Both the position numbers and the translations under genes were made by a program. A stretch of 33,301 nt of DNA from a candidate division WWE3 bacterium CG23_combo_of_CG06-09_8_20_14_all_40_14 (GTDB taxonomy: Bacteria; Patescibacteriota; WWE3; CG2-30-40-12): assembly GCA_002770755.1 (NCBI GenBank), contig PCQY01000006.1:1-33301 (forward strand), in the 5' to 3' direction. The notes beneath the pieces were generated by a model, which was not told the DNA's origin, did no database searches, and saw nothing but the letters and a program-made list of their open reading frames with translations. Shown here in pieces: positions 1 to 9,982 of this stretch (position 1 is the first letter of the stretch; each line of letters starts with the position of its first letter).

Positions 1-49
1 CTTTGGTCATATATCTATTCTACCATTTTTCAATTAATCAGACTTTTGT

Positions 50-78
50 TTGACCTTTTAACCAAAAATTCATATACT
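50..78 (+). promoter_or_regulatory. sigma70-type promoter of tRNA-Thr: TTGACC (50-55), 17-nt spacer, TATACT (73-78)
   Basis: Near-consensus hexamers with 17-nt spacing just upstream of the tRNA gene. Confidence 0.75.
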
Positions 79-97
79 AAACAGTAAAGCTAAAATT

Positions 98-170
98 GCC
101 AGGAAAGCTCAGGTGGTAGAGCAAGGCTTTCGTAAAGCCGAGGTCGCGGGTTCAAATCCCGCTCCTGGCT
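98..170 (+). tRNA. tRNA-Thr (anticodon CGU), no encoded CCA
   Basis: Acceptor GCCAGGA/TCCTGGC, D-stem GCTC/GAGC, anticodon loop TTCGTAA, T-arm GCGGG-TTCAAAT-CCCGC. Confidence 0.93.
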
Positions 171-192
171 CTGCATTGCAAATAAATTAAGG

Positions 193-198
193 TATAAT
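193..198 (+). promoter_or_regulatory. -10 box TATAAT, 6 nt before the ATG at 205 (predicted leaderless start)
   Basis: ggTATAATtaaaatATG; no good -35 at 17 nt. Confidence 0.6.
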
Positions 199-204
199 TA
201 AAAT

Positions 205-936
205 ATGCCCTATTATTATAAGCCTAAAAAGCGCGCCAAGACCGTTGCTGTAAAAAAAGTTTATAAGAAACTCTATAAATCTTTAGGGCTAACCGCTGGA
301 ATTATCATCTTTATGTACTTTTGGCTTGTTACCGTAATTCCAAACATAAACATTGTTTGGGATATTTTTAAGCGCGACAAACCCCAACAGTCCGCTTTAA
401 CAGGCATCCCTCCAAACAAACCCGTTATTTTGGATTTGCAAAAATTTACCAACAAAGAAAAAATTGATATACAAGGAACCGCTAAAGCCGGAACTACCGT
501 TAAGCTCTACTTAAACGGAAGGGAAAATCAAAAAACATTAGCCGACAACGACTCCTTTTTCACCTTTAACGAAATTCCCCTGCAAAAGGACATTACCGAG
601 ATATACGCAACAGCTACCGACGACGAGGAAAATATCAGCGAGCCCTCCGCTACCCATAAAGTAACCTACGATAATAAACCGCCTGAAATAGCAATTACAA
701 AACCAAACGGACAATCTGTAGAAGAACCAATTAACGCTTATAGAATAGAAGGCGCTGTTAACGAGGATACAACAGTAACCGTTAACGGAAAAACGGCCCA
801 AACCCTATACGACAAGACATTTAGCATTCTAGTAAACTTAAAAGAAGGCGGAAATTCCTTTAAAATAGAAGCTGTTGATAAAGCCGGGAACAAAACCACA
901 AAGGATATTTATATAAATTTCTCCAAAACAGATTAA
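205..936 (+). CDS. Membrane-anchored protein with two bacterial Ig-like (glucodextranase-B-like) domains
   Basis: Basic N-terminus, one TM segment, then two beta-rich repeats (DIQGTAKAGTTVKLYLNG..., RIEGAVNEDTTVTVNGK...DKAGN). Confidence 0.75.
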   Translation: MPYYYKPKKRAKTVAVKKVYKKLYKSLGLTAGIIIFMYFWLVTVIPNINIVWDIFKRDKPQQSALTGIPPNKPVILDLQKFTNKEKIDIQGTAKAGTTVKLYLNGRENQKTLADNDSFFTFNEIPLQKDITEIYATATDDEENISEPSATHKVTYDNKPPEIAITKPNGQSVEEPINAYRIEGAVNEDTTVTVNGKTAQTLYDKTFSILVNLKEGGNSFKIEAVDKAGNKTTKDIYINFSKTD

Positions 937-966
937 GTCCAATCCAAGATTAACCCTTTCCCTAGC

Positions 967-2229
967 TCATCTCAGCCTCCTTATTTTCAAAAGCCTGCCC
1001 ATCCTGCGATATTCTGCCAGGAAAACAATAACAGCAAGAACTGCCAACACCAAAAATTCGGTTAAAACAGTTATAACCGCGCTTGCCAAATAATTATACT
1101 GGGGAATGAAAATAATGTTTAAAATTACATTAAACAAAAGAGCAAAGCCATACAAAAAAGGCAGAACCCCCTGCCTGTTTTTAACAACCAACACCCAAGT
1201 TAACGGCGAGGATAAAAAGAAAAAAACCGCACCCGCCATTAATATATTAAACGGGATATAAGACAAGACCATCTCCCCCCCCCAAATGGCGGGAATCAGA
1301 AAGCGGGAGAAAATAAAGGAAAACACTGTTAAAAATATAGCCGCTAAAGATAATATTAAAAGGGATTTTTTAAGCAAAATGTTAACCTTGCAACCATTAT
1401 CATCTTTAGCTTTAACCATTAAAGGAAACATTGCGTTCATAAAAAAAGTTGGAATAACTAAAATCAAATCAAAAATTTTATAAGCGAGATTGTACAATCC
1501 CACAGACACGGCATCAGACATAACGGACAAAAGAATCTTGTCCGCCTGAACCATAAAAGTATTAAGCATTAAAGCCAGCCCCAAAGGAAAAGAAAGAACA
1601 AAAACCCTTTTCCAATAAGCTATGTCTATACTTCTTTTGTCAAAGCGCAGATATTTTCTTAAAAGTAAAACTGCAGTGATAGGGTGAAAAGAATATCCCG
1701 CAACAACCGCTAAAATTACATAAAAAATGCTCTTATGCATAAAAACTACCGGTATAAGAAGTGCTATGCTTATTAAACTCGCTAAAATGGATATGGAAAC
1801 CACATACCGATATGCCAACTTGGACTGAAACACTATTAAACAAGTGGAATAAATAGATTGAAGAAAAATTAAAATGGACCCTAATCGAATAGCGTTTTTA
1901 ATAATAGGGGAGTACGGAAAAAAAATTAAAACTAAATTGCACAGCCCTGCAAAAACTAGTCCTAGAACAACTCTAAAAACAAGAATGGAGGAAAAGTTTT
2001 TCCTTAAAGCTGTTTCGTCCTGGGAAAATTCTTTTACGGTAACTGCGTTAATGCCAAGGTCAGAAAGAAGGTAAAAACTTAAAACGAAAGCCGTAACAAT
2101 GGAGTATTCTCCAAAAGTTTCTGCTCCCAAAAAACGGGTGATTAATACCGTACCAAACAAAGCTCCGCCCGCGGTAAAGATTTTGGAAAGAATTTGATAA
2201 AAAGTGTTCTTGAAAACAATTTTTAGCAT
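967..2229 (-). CDS. Wzx-like polysaccharide flippase (MOP superfamily)
   Basis: 420 aa, many TM segments, N-terminal KNTFYQILSKIFTAGGALFGTVLITRFLGAETFGEYS typical of Wzx/RfbX. Confidence 0.85.
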   Translation of the reverse strand: MLKIVFKNTFYQILSKIFTAGGALFGTVLITRFLGAETFGEYSIVTAFVLSFYLLSDLGINAVTVKEFSQDETALRKNFSSILVFRVVLGLVFAGLCNLVLIFFPYSPIIKNAIRLGSILIFLQSIYSTCLIVFQSKLAYRYVVSISILASLISIALLIPVVFMHKSIFYVILAVVAGYSFHPITAVLLLRKYLRFDKRSIDIAYWKRVFVLSFPLGLALMLNTFMVQADKILLSVMSDAVSVGLYNLAYKIFDLILVIPTFFMNAMFPLMVKAKDDNGCKVNILLKKSLLILSLAAIFLTVFSFIFSRFLIPAIWGGEMVLSYIPFNILMAGAVFFFLSSPLTWVLVVKNRQGVLPFLYGFALLFNVILNIIFIPQYNYLASAVITVLTEFLVLAVLAVIVFLAEYRRMGRLLKIRRLR

Positions 2230-2233
2230 ACAG

Positions 2234-2305
2234 TGAGCCCGGAAGGAATCGAACCTTCAACCTCCTTGATGTGAACAAGGCGCTCTGCCGTTGAGCCACG
2301 GACTC
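2234..2305 (-). tRNA. tRNA-Val (anticodon CAC), no encoded CCA
   Basis: Reverse complement: GAGTCCG/CGGGCTC acceptor, GCTC/GAGC, CCTTG-TTCACAT-CAAGG, GAAGG-TTCGATT-CCTTC. Confidence 0.92.
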
Positions 2306-2317
2306 ATACCAATCTTC

Positions 2318-2346
2318 ATTTTACCAAAGGTGCCCTACTTCCTCAA
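2318..2346 (-). promoter_or_regulatory. sigma70-type promoter of tRNA-Val: TTGAGG, 17 nt, TAAAAT
   Basis: Reverse complement TTGAGG-aagtagggcacctttgg-TAAAAT upstream of the tRNA. Confidence 0.7.
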
Positions 2347-2369
2347 TAACTTTAGGGGTAACTATCCTG

Positions 2370-2398
2370 TTGAAAATCCCGCCTTTCACACCTACAAT
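2370..2398 (+). promoter_or_regulatory. lepB promoter: TTGAAA, 17 nt, TACAAT, 6 nt, ATG
   Basis: TTGAAA 2370-2375, TACAAT 2393-2398, start codon 2405. Confidence 0.78.
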
Positions 2399-2404
2399 AA
2401 ACTA

Positions 2405-2971
2405 ATGCCAAAACTTTTATCCGGTCTATTAGGTTTCATTTGGGATATAGCAGAAGTGGTTTTTTTGGCTTTTGGAATGTATCTTCTTTTAAACTACTTC
2501 GTTTTTAACCTGCACAATGTTGACGGAGATTCAATGCTGCCAACTTTGCGGGATAAAGAATACCTCATAACTAACAAAATTGCCAACCGCGCGGGATATG
2601 AAAGAGGAGATATTGTCATATTTAAATACCCCAAAATGCCAAGCAAAGAATTCGTTAAAAGATTAATTGGACTTCCGGGAGAAAAAATTAAAATTCAAAA
2701 TTCTAAAGTAACAATTTACAACAACGAACATCCCGATGGGTTTATCCTTAACGAACTATATTTATCAGAAGATATCCTAACCACTCAAAATACTTTTCTT
2801 AAAGAAGGCGTTGTACTGGAAATCCCCCCTAATAACTTTTTTGTAATGGGAGATAACCGAGGAGTTAGCTCCGACTCTAGACAATGGGGCTTTGTGCCTA
2901 GAAAAAACATGGTGGGACGGGCAGAACTAGTAATATGGCCGGTAACAAGATTTGTGGTGTTAAACAACTGA
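2405..2971 (+). CDS. lepB: Signal peptidase I
   Basis: S26 motifs [43 protein letters not shown]. The ORF-track start at 2291 lies inside tRNA-Val, so the start is reassigned to 2405. Confidence 0.93.
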   Translation: MPKLLSGLLGFIWDIAEVVFLAFGMYLLLNYFVFNLHNVDGDSMLPTLRDKEYLITNKIANRAGYERGDIVIFKYPKMPSKEFVKRLIGLPGEKIKIQNSKVTIYNNEHPDGFILNELYLSEDILTTQNTFLKEGVVLEIPPNNFFVMGDNRGVSSDSRQWGFVPRKNMVGRAELVIWPVTRFVVLNN

Positions 2972-3208
2972 CACAAACTTCTTCCCTTTCATTTTCACAA
3001 ACTTCACAACCCCCTCTTTTAAGGCAAATAGAGTATGGTCTCTGCCCATACCTACATTCACCCCTGGCTTAAATACCGTTCCCCGCTGTCTAACCAATAT
3101 CTCCCCAGCTTTGGCTCTTTGGCTTCCAAAAACCTTTACACCTAATCTTTTACCGGCAGTATTTCCACCCTGACGGGCCTTTGAACCCCCAGCTTTTTTA
3201 TGCGCCAT
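2960..3208 (-). CDS. rpmA: 50S ribosomal protein L27
   Basis: [28 protein letters not shown]... Confidence 0.98.
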   Translation of the reverse strand: MAHKKAGGSKARQGGNTAGKRLGVKVFGSQRAKAGEILVRQRGTVFKPGVNVGMGRDHTLFALKEGVVKFVKMKGKKFVSVV

Positions 3209-3521
3209 TTTCTTTTTTCTCCCTTTTAACTATTTTCTCAACTTTAATTATAGAAACAGGCTGTCTGTGCCCATTAGTTTTGTGGTAACGAGATTTAGCT
3301 TTGAACCTTTTTACAAGGATTTTCTTATCTTTCAAATCTTTTAGTTTTTTCAAAGTTACCGATACATTCTTTAGTTCAGGGTTTCCCACCAAGATTTCTT
3401 TTTCGTCCGAATAAAAAAGCACAAAAACCCCGGACTCTTCGTTTAGCCTATCCACCTTAATCTCCTGCCCTTCAAAAACAGCATATTGTTTTGAATTTAT
3501 TTTTACAATCGCTTGTTTCAT
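3198..3521 (-). CDS. rplU: 50S ribosomal protein L21
   Basis: [26 protein letters not shown]...; [15 protein letters not shown]. The track extends to 3545; the start at 3521 fits L21 better. Confidence 0.95.
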   Translation of the reverse strand: MKQAIVKINSKQYAVFEGQEIKVDRLNEESGVFVLFYSDEKEILVGNPELKNVSVTLKKLKDLKDKKILVKRFKAKSRYHKTNGHRQPVSIIKVEKIVKREKKENGA

Positions 3522-3538
3522 AATAATCTTTGGGGATT

Positions 3539-4615
3539 TTACCAAAGCTTGTTTTTAATTGCAACAGCCTGAATAAATCCCAACATCACAAAGGTAGTAA
3601 GCAGGGAACTGCCTCCATAAGAAACCAAAGGCAGGGTAATTCCCGTAACCGGAAGAATCCCCAAATTCATTCCCATATTTACCACGCATTGAATAAACAA
3701 TAACGAAAATACTCCCACAGATGCCATTGCAAAAAATCCGCTTTTAGATGCATGAGCTATTGCCAAAATCTTATACAACAAACCAAAATAGAAAGTTACT
3801 AAAATAGCGCTCCCTAAAAAACCCCATTCTTCAGAAAAAGCGGCGAAAATAAAATCTGTCCTATATTCCGGCAAAAATCTTAAATGAGACTGCGTTCCCC
3901 TTCCAAATCCTCTGCCAAAAATTTCTCCCGACCCAACCGCTATCATAGATTGAATAACATTATAACCGGAACCAAGCGGGTCGGCATAAGGATTGACAAA
4001 ACTTACAACCCTTTGCTTTTGATAACTGCGCAAAAAATTCCACATTGGGTAAGATAATAAAGAAATTGCCAAAATAAAAAGTAAAATCTGCCTAGGATTA
4101 ACCCCTGAATATAAAATCATAAAAAACCAAATTCCCATTATTACCAACGCGCTTCCCAAATCTGGCTGTTTGGCTATAAGTACTATAAAAGGAACTATAA
4201 CTAAAAAACTTAGAATAATTTTTTTCAAGCTTAAATATCTGCCGTTTCCCAAAGTTAATAATTTTGCCAATACCAAAATTTCAACCAGTTTAACCATTTC
4301 CGAAGGCTGAAAATTAAAAAGCCCAAAATTATACCATCTAACCGAATTTCTTATACTTTCGCCAAAAATAGATAGCCCAAAGAGCATTAAAAGCGAAAGA
4401 AAATATGCCAAAAAAATGAAAATGGGGGTTTTTAAAGATTCAATATCAGAAAGACATACCAAAAAATACAAAAAGATTCCCAAGACAAAGAAAATAAGCT
4501 GGCTTTGAAATATTGTTAGGCTAGTGGACAAAATAGCAAAACTGCCAAAAGAAAAAATCACCAAAGAAAAAAGTAAAAAGAAAAAATCAAAACCATTAAA
4601 TTTAGAGAATTTCAT
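3539..4615 (-). CDS. rodA: SEDS family peptidoglycan polymerase, RodA-like
   Basis: 358 aa polytopic; VRWYNFGLFNFQPSEMVKL, AVGSGEIFGRGFGRGTQS, FLPEYRTDFIFAAFSEEWGFLG, ITLPLVSYGGSS. Confidence 0.93.
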   Translation of the reverse strand: MKFSKFNGFDFFFLLFSLVIFSFGSFAILSTSLTIFQSQLIFFVLGIFLYFLVCLSDIESLKTPIFIFLAYFLSLLMLFGLSIFGESIRNSVRWYNFGLFNFQPSEMVKLVEILVLAKLLTLGNGRYLSLKKIILSFLVIVPFIVLIAKQPDLGSALVIMGIWFFMILYSGVNPRQILLFILAISLLSYPMWNFLRSYQKQRVVSFVNPYADPLGSGYNVIQSMIAVGSGEIFGRGFGRGTQSHLRFLPEYRTDFIFAAFSEEWGFLGSAILVTFYFGLLYKILAIAHASKSGFFAMASVGVFSLLFIQCVVNMGMNLGILPVTGITLPLVSYGGSSLLTTFVMLGFIQAVAIKNKLW

Positions 4616-7421
4616 ATTTGTCGCCCGCAGTAAATTCTTTAATTAAGGCAGATTTAGAAATGTAATCCTTAAAATGCTTTAAGGCTAACGAGGTGTTGTC
4701 ATTAACAGGATAAGATATTGAAATAAATTCGCTAAACAAACACCCCCTTTTCTTTCTTAAATCCTGCGTATCACGAATCATATCCCGAGCATAACCTTCC
4801 GCTAAAATTTTTGGGTCGGCATCTCCCAAATTAGAAACCGTTATGTCAACCTCCCCCGACTTCTTCCAAACAAGCTTTTTTACATTGGTCTCCTCTTTCA
4901 CTATGCTTTCAAAATCCCCGCCCAATTTAAACTCTAACATATACACTACCTCCTTAATGGGCATCCTAACGCGAACACCGTTTGACTTTCTCCAAGCATG
5001 TATTTTTTCAACGATCAACCGAACTTTCCGCATATTCTCCTCCAATAAATTGTTAATCAGTGAGGTATCGGCAATTGGCCAATCTTCCAAATGAACAGAT
5101 TCTTTGGTTTTAGAAAGATTAAGGTATAGCCCATCTGATACAAAAGGCATAAACGGCGCGGCTAGTTTTGCCAAAGTTAAAAATACTGTATATAAAACCG
5201 AATGAACCGCCGTTTTATCTTGAGAATTTTCCGCCGAAGGGCCTACTCTACCCCGAATTCTTCGGATATACCAAGTTGAAAGGTCATCTACTACAAAACT
5301 TTGCAAAGATTTGGCGGCAGAAGATGTATCGTACTTATCCAAAGCTCTTGTAACTTCCTTTATTAAAACATTAAGTTTAGACAAAACCCATTCATCCATT
5401 ACACTAATTTCTTTAATCTGCAGCTTGGAAGGCTTAAATTCATCAAGATTCGCATAAGTTATAAAAAATTTGTAGGAGTTCCAAAGAATAAGCAGAAAAC
5501 GCCTTCTTACTTCCTCTCCAAGAGCATATCCAAATTTGGTATTTTCGAAAAGATTGCCGGACAAATATACCCATCGCATAACATCTACTCCCATTTTCTC
5601 CGCCGCCTCATCAAAAGGTATATAATTGCCTTTAGTTTTATGCATTGGCTCGCCTTTCTCGTCCACAATATACCCCGTTGCCAAAACATTTTTCCAAGGA
5701 ACAGTATTCTCCAAAACAACCGACATAAAAAGTGTGGAGTAAAACCAAAGTTTTATCTGCGCAACATATTCTGTAATAAATTCAAAAGGAAACCATTCCT
5801 TCCAATAATTTGTATCTTCCAAATACTTAACTGTGGAAAACGGCACAATTCCCGCGTCAAGCCAACAGTCCCCCACCTCCTTTATTCTGGATATTTCTTT
5901 ACCGCATTTTGGACATTTAATTTTGATTTCATCTATCCAAGGACGGTGCGGTTCTTTAAGATTATCCACCTTGCTTTTATCAACCGCCAATTCCCTTAAT
6001 TCCTGCTTTGACCCTACAACAGTCAACTCCCCACAGGAACACTCATAAAAAGGCAAAGCCAGTCCCCAGTATCTTCTTCTGGATATTGGCCAATCCCCCA
6101 TATTAGTAAGCCAGTCCTGCATCCGCTTTTCGGCCGATTCTGGCATCCAGTTAGCCTCAGACGCCGCCTTTTTAGCAAGGGGGCGAATTTCATCACAACT
6201 AATAAACCATTCAGAGGTTGTCCTAAACACCAGCTCCTGCTTGCAGCGCCAGCAGTGAGGATAGGAATGTTTTATACGCCCAGTTTTATAAAATAAGCCT
6301 TTGCTTTTAAGATTTGCAAAAACTTCACCCTTTACATCCAAGGCGAATTTCCCCGTTAAAAATCCATAACCTTTATTGTAAATTCCAGACTCATCAAGAG
6401 GCGCAAGCACAGAAAGTTTAAACTTCTTTCCAAGTTCAAAATCCTCTTCTCCCGCGCCCGGAGCTAGGTGAACAAGACCGCTGCCTTCTTCGTCAGAAAC
6501 CTCTCCCCATTCCACAATTTTGTGTGAAATTCCTTTAACCGCGGGCAATTCGTCAAAAGGCCCCTTATACTTTTTACCTACAAGCTTTGAACCCTTAAAA
6601 GTTTCCAAAACGGTGTGTTCTTCCTCAATAACCAACAGCCTGTTTTTGGCTAAAATTAGTTCTTCCTTTGTTTTTTCTAACAAAACCTTTACATAATCTT
6701 TTTTAGGATTTACCGCCACCGCTACATTAACCGCCAAGGTCCATGGGGTGGTGGTCCAAATTAAAAGGAAGGCTTCGTTAAAAGGAAATTTTACAAAAAC
6801 AGCGGTATGCTCAATCTCTTTATAACCATCATCCGAAAGTTCGTGTTTAGATATTGCTGTACCACAGCGGGGACACCAAGGAAGAGAATCCGTTCCTTTG
6901 TAAAGCCAGCCTTTTTCATAACATTTTTTCAAAAAATACCAAATGTAGAGGTTGTTTTCCTCCGACATTGTGTAGTAAGAATTGTCCCAATCCATAAACA
7001 TACCCAGCCTTTTAGACTGCTCAGTTTGAAGTTTTGAAAATTTCTCCACCCGCTTTTGACAGCCATCGCAAAATTTTTCAACCCCATAGGTTTCTATATC
7101 TCTTTTACTGTTTAACCCTAAATCCTTTTCCTCCTGCACTTCAAGCCACAAGCCTTGGCAGTCAAACCCGTTTTGAAACCTTTGCTTAAACCCTTGCATA
7201 TTTTTGTACCGCTGAAAGAAATCCTTTAAGGCTCTTCCCTGCCCATGCTGAACCCCCATAGGATTATTAGCAGTTATGGGGCCGTCTAAAAAAGAGAATC
7301 GTTTCTTTGAGGAGTTATTCTTTTTGAGATATTTTTCTACCACTTTCTCGGAATACCACTTTTTAAGAAGGGTTTTTTCATTTTCTATAAAATCTGGAAC
7401 AGCGGGAATTTCTTTAAACAT
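4602..7421 (-). CDS. ileS: Isoleucyl-tRNA synthetase
   Basis: 939 aa class I aaRS; GWLYKG...WCPRCGTAIS, LIWTTTPWTL, WFISC, variant HIGH and KMSKS motifs. Confidence 0.92.
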   Translation of the reverse strand: MFKEIPAVPDFIENEKTLLKKWYSEKVVEKYLKKNNSSKKRFSFLDGPITANNPMGVQHGQGRALKDFFQRYKNMQGFKQRFQNGFDCQGLWLEVQEEKDLGLNSKRDIETYGVEKFCDGCQKRVEKFSKLQTEQSKRLGMFMDWDNSYYTMSEENNLYIWYFLKKCYEKGWLYKGTDSLPWCPRCGTAISKHELSDDGYKEIEHTAVFVKFPFNEAFLLIWTTTPWTLAVNVAVAVNPKKDYVKVLLEKTKEELILAKNRLLVIEEEHTVLETFKGSKLVGKKYKGPFDELPAVKGISHKIVEWGEVSDEEGSGLVHLAPGAGEEDFELGKKFKLSVLAPLDESGIYNKGYGFLTGKFALDVKGEVFANLKSKGLFYKTGRIKHSYPHCWRCKQELVFRTTSEWFISCDEIRPLAKKAASEANWMPESAEKRMQDWLTNMGDWPISRRRYWGLALPFYECSCGELTVVGSKQELRELAVDKSKVDNLKEPHRPWIDEIKIKCPKCGKEISRIKEVGDCWLDAGIVPFSTVKYLEDTNYWKEWFPFEFITEYVAQIKLWFYSTLFMSVVLENTVPWKNVLATGYIVDEKGEPMHKTKGNYIPFDEAAEKMGVDVMRWVYLSGNLFENTKFGYALGEEVRRRFLLILWNSYKFFITYANLDEFKPSKLQIKEISVMDEWVLSKLNVLIKEVTRALDKYDTSSAAKSLQSFVVDDLSTWYIRRIRGRVGPSAENSQDKTAVHSVLYTVFLTLAKLAAPFMPFVSDGLYLNLSKTKESVHLEDWPIADTSLINNLLEENMRKVRLIVEKIHAWRKSNGVRVRMPIKEVVYMLEFKLGGDFESIVKEETNVKKLVWKKSGEVDITVSNLGDADPKILAEGYARDMIRDTQDLRKKRGCLFSEFISISYPVNDNTSLALKHFKDYISKSALIKEFTAGDKYEIL

Positions 7422-7427
7422 ACGAAC

Positions 7428-7436
7428 ATTTTATCA
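7428..7436 (-). promoter_or_regulatory. Extended -10 (TGa-TAAAAT), 6 nt before the ileS ATG (predicted leaderless)
   Basis: Reverse complement TGATAAAAT-gttcgt-ATG. Confidence 0.65.
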
Positions 7437-7463
7437 CAATTGCGCTATGTTAATTCAACAAAG

Positions 7464-7574
7464 CTAGACAGAATCGTAGTAGATTGCGCGGGACATTAGG
7501 ATAAGAATTAAAATAACTCCAAGAATTAAAAGCGCTATCAACGAACCGTAAACTTTTACTTTTGTTAGTTTCAC
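7464..7574 (-). CDS. 36-aa single-transmembrane small protein downstream of ftsZ
   Basis: Manual translation from GTG: (M)[35 protein letters not shown], stop TAG; GTGA overlap with the ftsZ stop; absent from the provided ORF track. Confidence 0.65.
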   Translation of the reverse strand: MKLTKVKVYGSLIALLILGVILILILMSRAIYYDSV

Positions 7575-8698
7575 TTTCGCCTTAAAAATGTTGGAAAATC
7601 AAACCTTGTATCTATATCGGGATTTTCTCCCAAATCTTCAAGCTTCACCACTTCTTCCTTATTCTCCTCCTTAACCGCTTCTTCCTCCTTACTGCCAGAG
7701 GAAACGGAGGAAACATTCTCTATTTTCTTATAGGCTCTCTGCAAATCCATATCAAACCCGGTTGCGATAACCGTGATTTTTATTTGGTTGGAAAAATTTT
7801 CGTCTATGGTTGCCCCAAATATTATATTAGCATCTGGATTAGCCGCCTCGCCTATAATTCTTGCGGCATCATCCACCTCATGCATAGCAAGGTCGGCTCC
7901 TCCCACAATATTAAAAAGTATTCCGGTTGCCCCTTTTATATCAACATCCAAGATGGGAGAAAAAATAGCAGATTTGGCAGCAGTTACCGCCCTATTCTCC
8001 CCTTCCGCCAAACCTATTCCCATTAAAGCGCTTCCGGCTTCCGTCATAATTGTTTTAACATCCGCAAAATCCACATTTACAAGTCCAGGCAGAACTATTA
8101 AATCCGAAATCCCTTGCACACCCTGCCCTAAAACGCTGTCCGCTACCTTAAAAGCGTCTAATATAGAAACTCCCCTATCTATAACATCCAAAAGTTTCTG
8201 ATTAGGAATAGTTATCAAAGCATCAACATTATCTTTAAACTCCTTTAACCCCGCTTCTGCATTCTGCATTCTGCGAACGCCTTCAAACAAAAAAGGCTTT
8301 GTGACCACTCCTACCGTTAAAGCCCCCAATTGCCTCGCTAAATTCGCAATAATAGGCGCCGCTCCCGTACCCGTACCTCCCCCTAAACCCGCTGTAATAA
8401 AAACCATATCCGCGCCTTCCAAATATCTTTTTATATCCTCCAACGACTCTTCAGCGGCTTTTTTGCCAATATCGGGGTCAGCCCCAGCTCCCAAACCTTT
8501 GGTTAAGTCCTTTCCAATCTGCACCTTTATTACAGCTTGATTTGTGGCTAACGCCTGCGCATCTGTATTGATAGCAATGAAATCTACACCAACTATTTTT
8601 TGGTTTAAAATCATAGAATTTACAGCATTGCTTCCCCCGCCGCCTATGCCAACCACCTTTATTCTTGCAAAATGCCCATTTTCTGGTTTTATTAACAT
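7571..8698 (-). CDS. ftsZ: Cell division GTPase FtsZ
   Basis: [25 protein letters not shown] signature, C-terminal DFPTFLRRK tail peptide. Confidence 0.99.
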   Translation of the reverse strand: MLIKPENGHFARIKVVGIGGGGSNAVNSMILNQKIVGVDFIAINTDAQALATNQAVIKVQIGKDLTKGLGAGADPDIGKKAAEESLEDIKRYLEGADMVFITAGLGGGTGTGAAPIIANLARQLGALTVGVVTKPFLFEGVRRMQNAEAGLKEFKDNVDALITIPNQKLLDVIDRGVSILDAFKVADSVLGQGVQGISDLIVLPGLVNVDFADVKTIMTEAGSALMGIGLAEGENRAVTAAKSAIFSPILDVDIKGATGILFNIVGGADLAMHEVDDAARIIGEAANPDANIIFGATIDENFSNQIKITVIATGFDMDLQRAYKKIENVSSVSSGSKEEEAVKEENKEEVVKLEDLGENPDIDTRFDFPTFLRRK

Positions 8699-8715
8699 AC
8701 TTTTATGATAAAAAT

Positions 8716-9957
8716 TTAGGGCAGAAGAGATTTAATAAAAGATTTTATTTTCCCTAATATACCCATTAACTGCATTCTGCCCTTGGATCCAAACCTTGTA
8801 ATCTCTTTATTCATTTTGGAACTATACAAAATAGCTCCCACCGCAGAAGAAAACGGCGCTCCCTCAATTTCATCAATCAGCCCGGATACTCCTTTAGGAA
8901 AAGCTGTTCTAACAGGTATCCGCAAAACATCCCGGGCAATTTTTTCTATGTAATAGGTTTCCGCGCCACCGCCTGTTATAACAATACCCGCCGGAAGCTT
9001 GCCAATACAGTTAGCCTTTTTAATTTCAATTGCCACCAATTTAAATAATTCTTCAAGCCTTTCCCTAGAGATATCATTCAAAAGTTTTTTTTGCACCGTG
9101 GTTGTTTCCAGCCCAAATTCTTTAACATCCAATTCTCCTTTTAGCATCTCTTCCACACTATTATTTTTTCCCTCTACGCTTAATTTCAACTTAATCTTTT
9201 CCGCAGTTTCTAAAGACGCCCGCAAACCTATTGCAAGGTCGTTTGTTATATTCTGCCCGCCTACCGGAAGCACAGATGAATAAACGGGACTGCCCTCCTT
9301 GTATATGATTATAGATGTAGTACCACCCCCTATGTCCACAAGTATCGTACCCAAAGTTTTTTCCGTATCCGTTAAAGTTGCTTCCGCCGCCGACAACGCC
9401 GCATAAATTAAATCTGACACCTCAACACCTATTCGGTTAATGCATTTGGTAAGATTTTTTAGCGCGGTAGCCGACCCATGAATTATATTCACCTCCACCT
9501 CAAGACGGATGCCGCTCATTCCAACAGGGTCCCTAACACCATCCTGCTTATCCACAATAAAATCTCGCGGTATAACATGAATAAGCTCCCTATTGGATGG
9601 AAGGGAAATAGCCTGCGCGGCTTCAATAACCCGCGAAACATCCACCTCTCCAATTTCCGCATCCTGATGAGAAACTGCCACTACCCCATGGCTGTTTAAG
9701 GACTCTATATGACTTCCGCTAATAGTAACAAAAGCGCTTGAAACGGAACAACCTGCCATTCTCTCCGCTCTTTCAAGAGATTGGGAAATGGATTCCACCG
9801 CTTCGTCTATATCTACCACCACTCCCTTTCTAATACCCTTAGAGGCAACATTTGATACCCCTATAACAGAATTTTTCCCTTCAACCGAATTAGCAATAAT
9901 GGTGCAGATTTTAGATGAGCCTATATCTATTACCGCAATAATTTTCTCTTTTGGCAT
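8716..9957 (-). CDS. ftsA: Cell division protein FtsA
   Basis: [40 protein letters not shown]-terminal amphipathic [15 protein letters not shown]. Confidence 0.97.
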   Translation of the reverse strand: MPKEKIIAVIDIGSSKICTIIANSVEGKNSVIGVSNVASKGIRKGVVVDIDEAVESISQSLERAERMAGCSVSSAFVTISGSHIESLNSHGVVAVSHQDAEIGEVDVSRVIEAAQAISLPSNRELIHVIPRDFIVDKQDGVRDPVGMSGIRLEVEVNIIHGSATALKNLTKCINRIGVEVSDLIYAALSAAEATLTDTEKTLGTILVDIGGGTTSIIIYKEGSPVYSSVLPVGGQNITNDLAIGLRASLETAEKIKLKLSVEGKNNSVEEMLKGELDVKEFGLETTTVQKKLLNDISRERLEELFKLVAIEIKKANCIGKLPAGIVITGGGAETYYIEKIARDVLRIPVRTAFPKGVSGLIDEIEGAPFSSAVGAILYSSKMNKEITRFGSKGRMQLMGILGKIKSFIKSLLP

Positions 9958-9982
9958 ACTTAAAAAAAGTTTAACCTTAAAA

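Noticed and set aside
273-801. Antisense ORFs of 60-87 aa opposite the Ig-like gene, and similar short antisense ORFs throughout the track
   Set aside because: They lie opposite well-supported CDSs, have low-complexity or Cys/Phe-rich compositions typical of antisense frames, and show no recognisable motifs.
2060-2299. 79-aa minus-strand ORF MAQRQSALFTSRRLKVRFLPG...
   Set aside because: It is translation through the tRNA-Val gene, a classic spurious tRNA-derived ORF.
2291-2404. N-terminal extension of lepB in the ORF track
   Set aside because: It begins inside tRNA-Val and crosses the predicted lepB promoter; the start at 2405 fits both the promoter and LepB topology.
2960-2971. 12-bp tail-to-tail overlap of lepB and rpmA as a regulatory antisense device
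   Set aside because: Short convergent overlaps are common in compact genomes; nothing else supports regulation.
8255-8275. Short tandem GCATTCT repeat in ftsZ
   Set aside because: About two and a half units, within a normal FtsZ coding stretch ([10 protein letters not shown]); likely codon coincidence.
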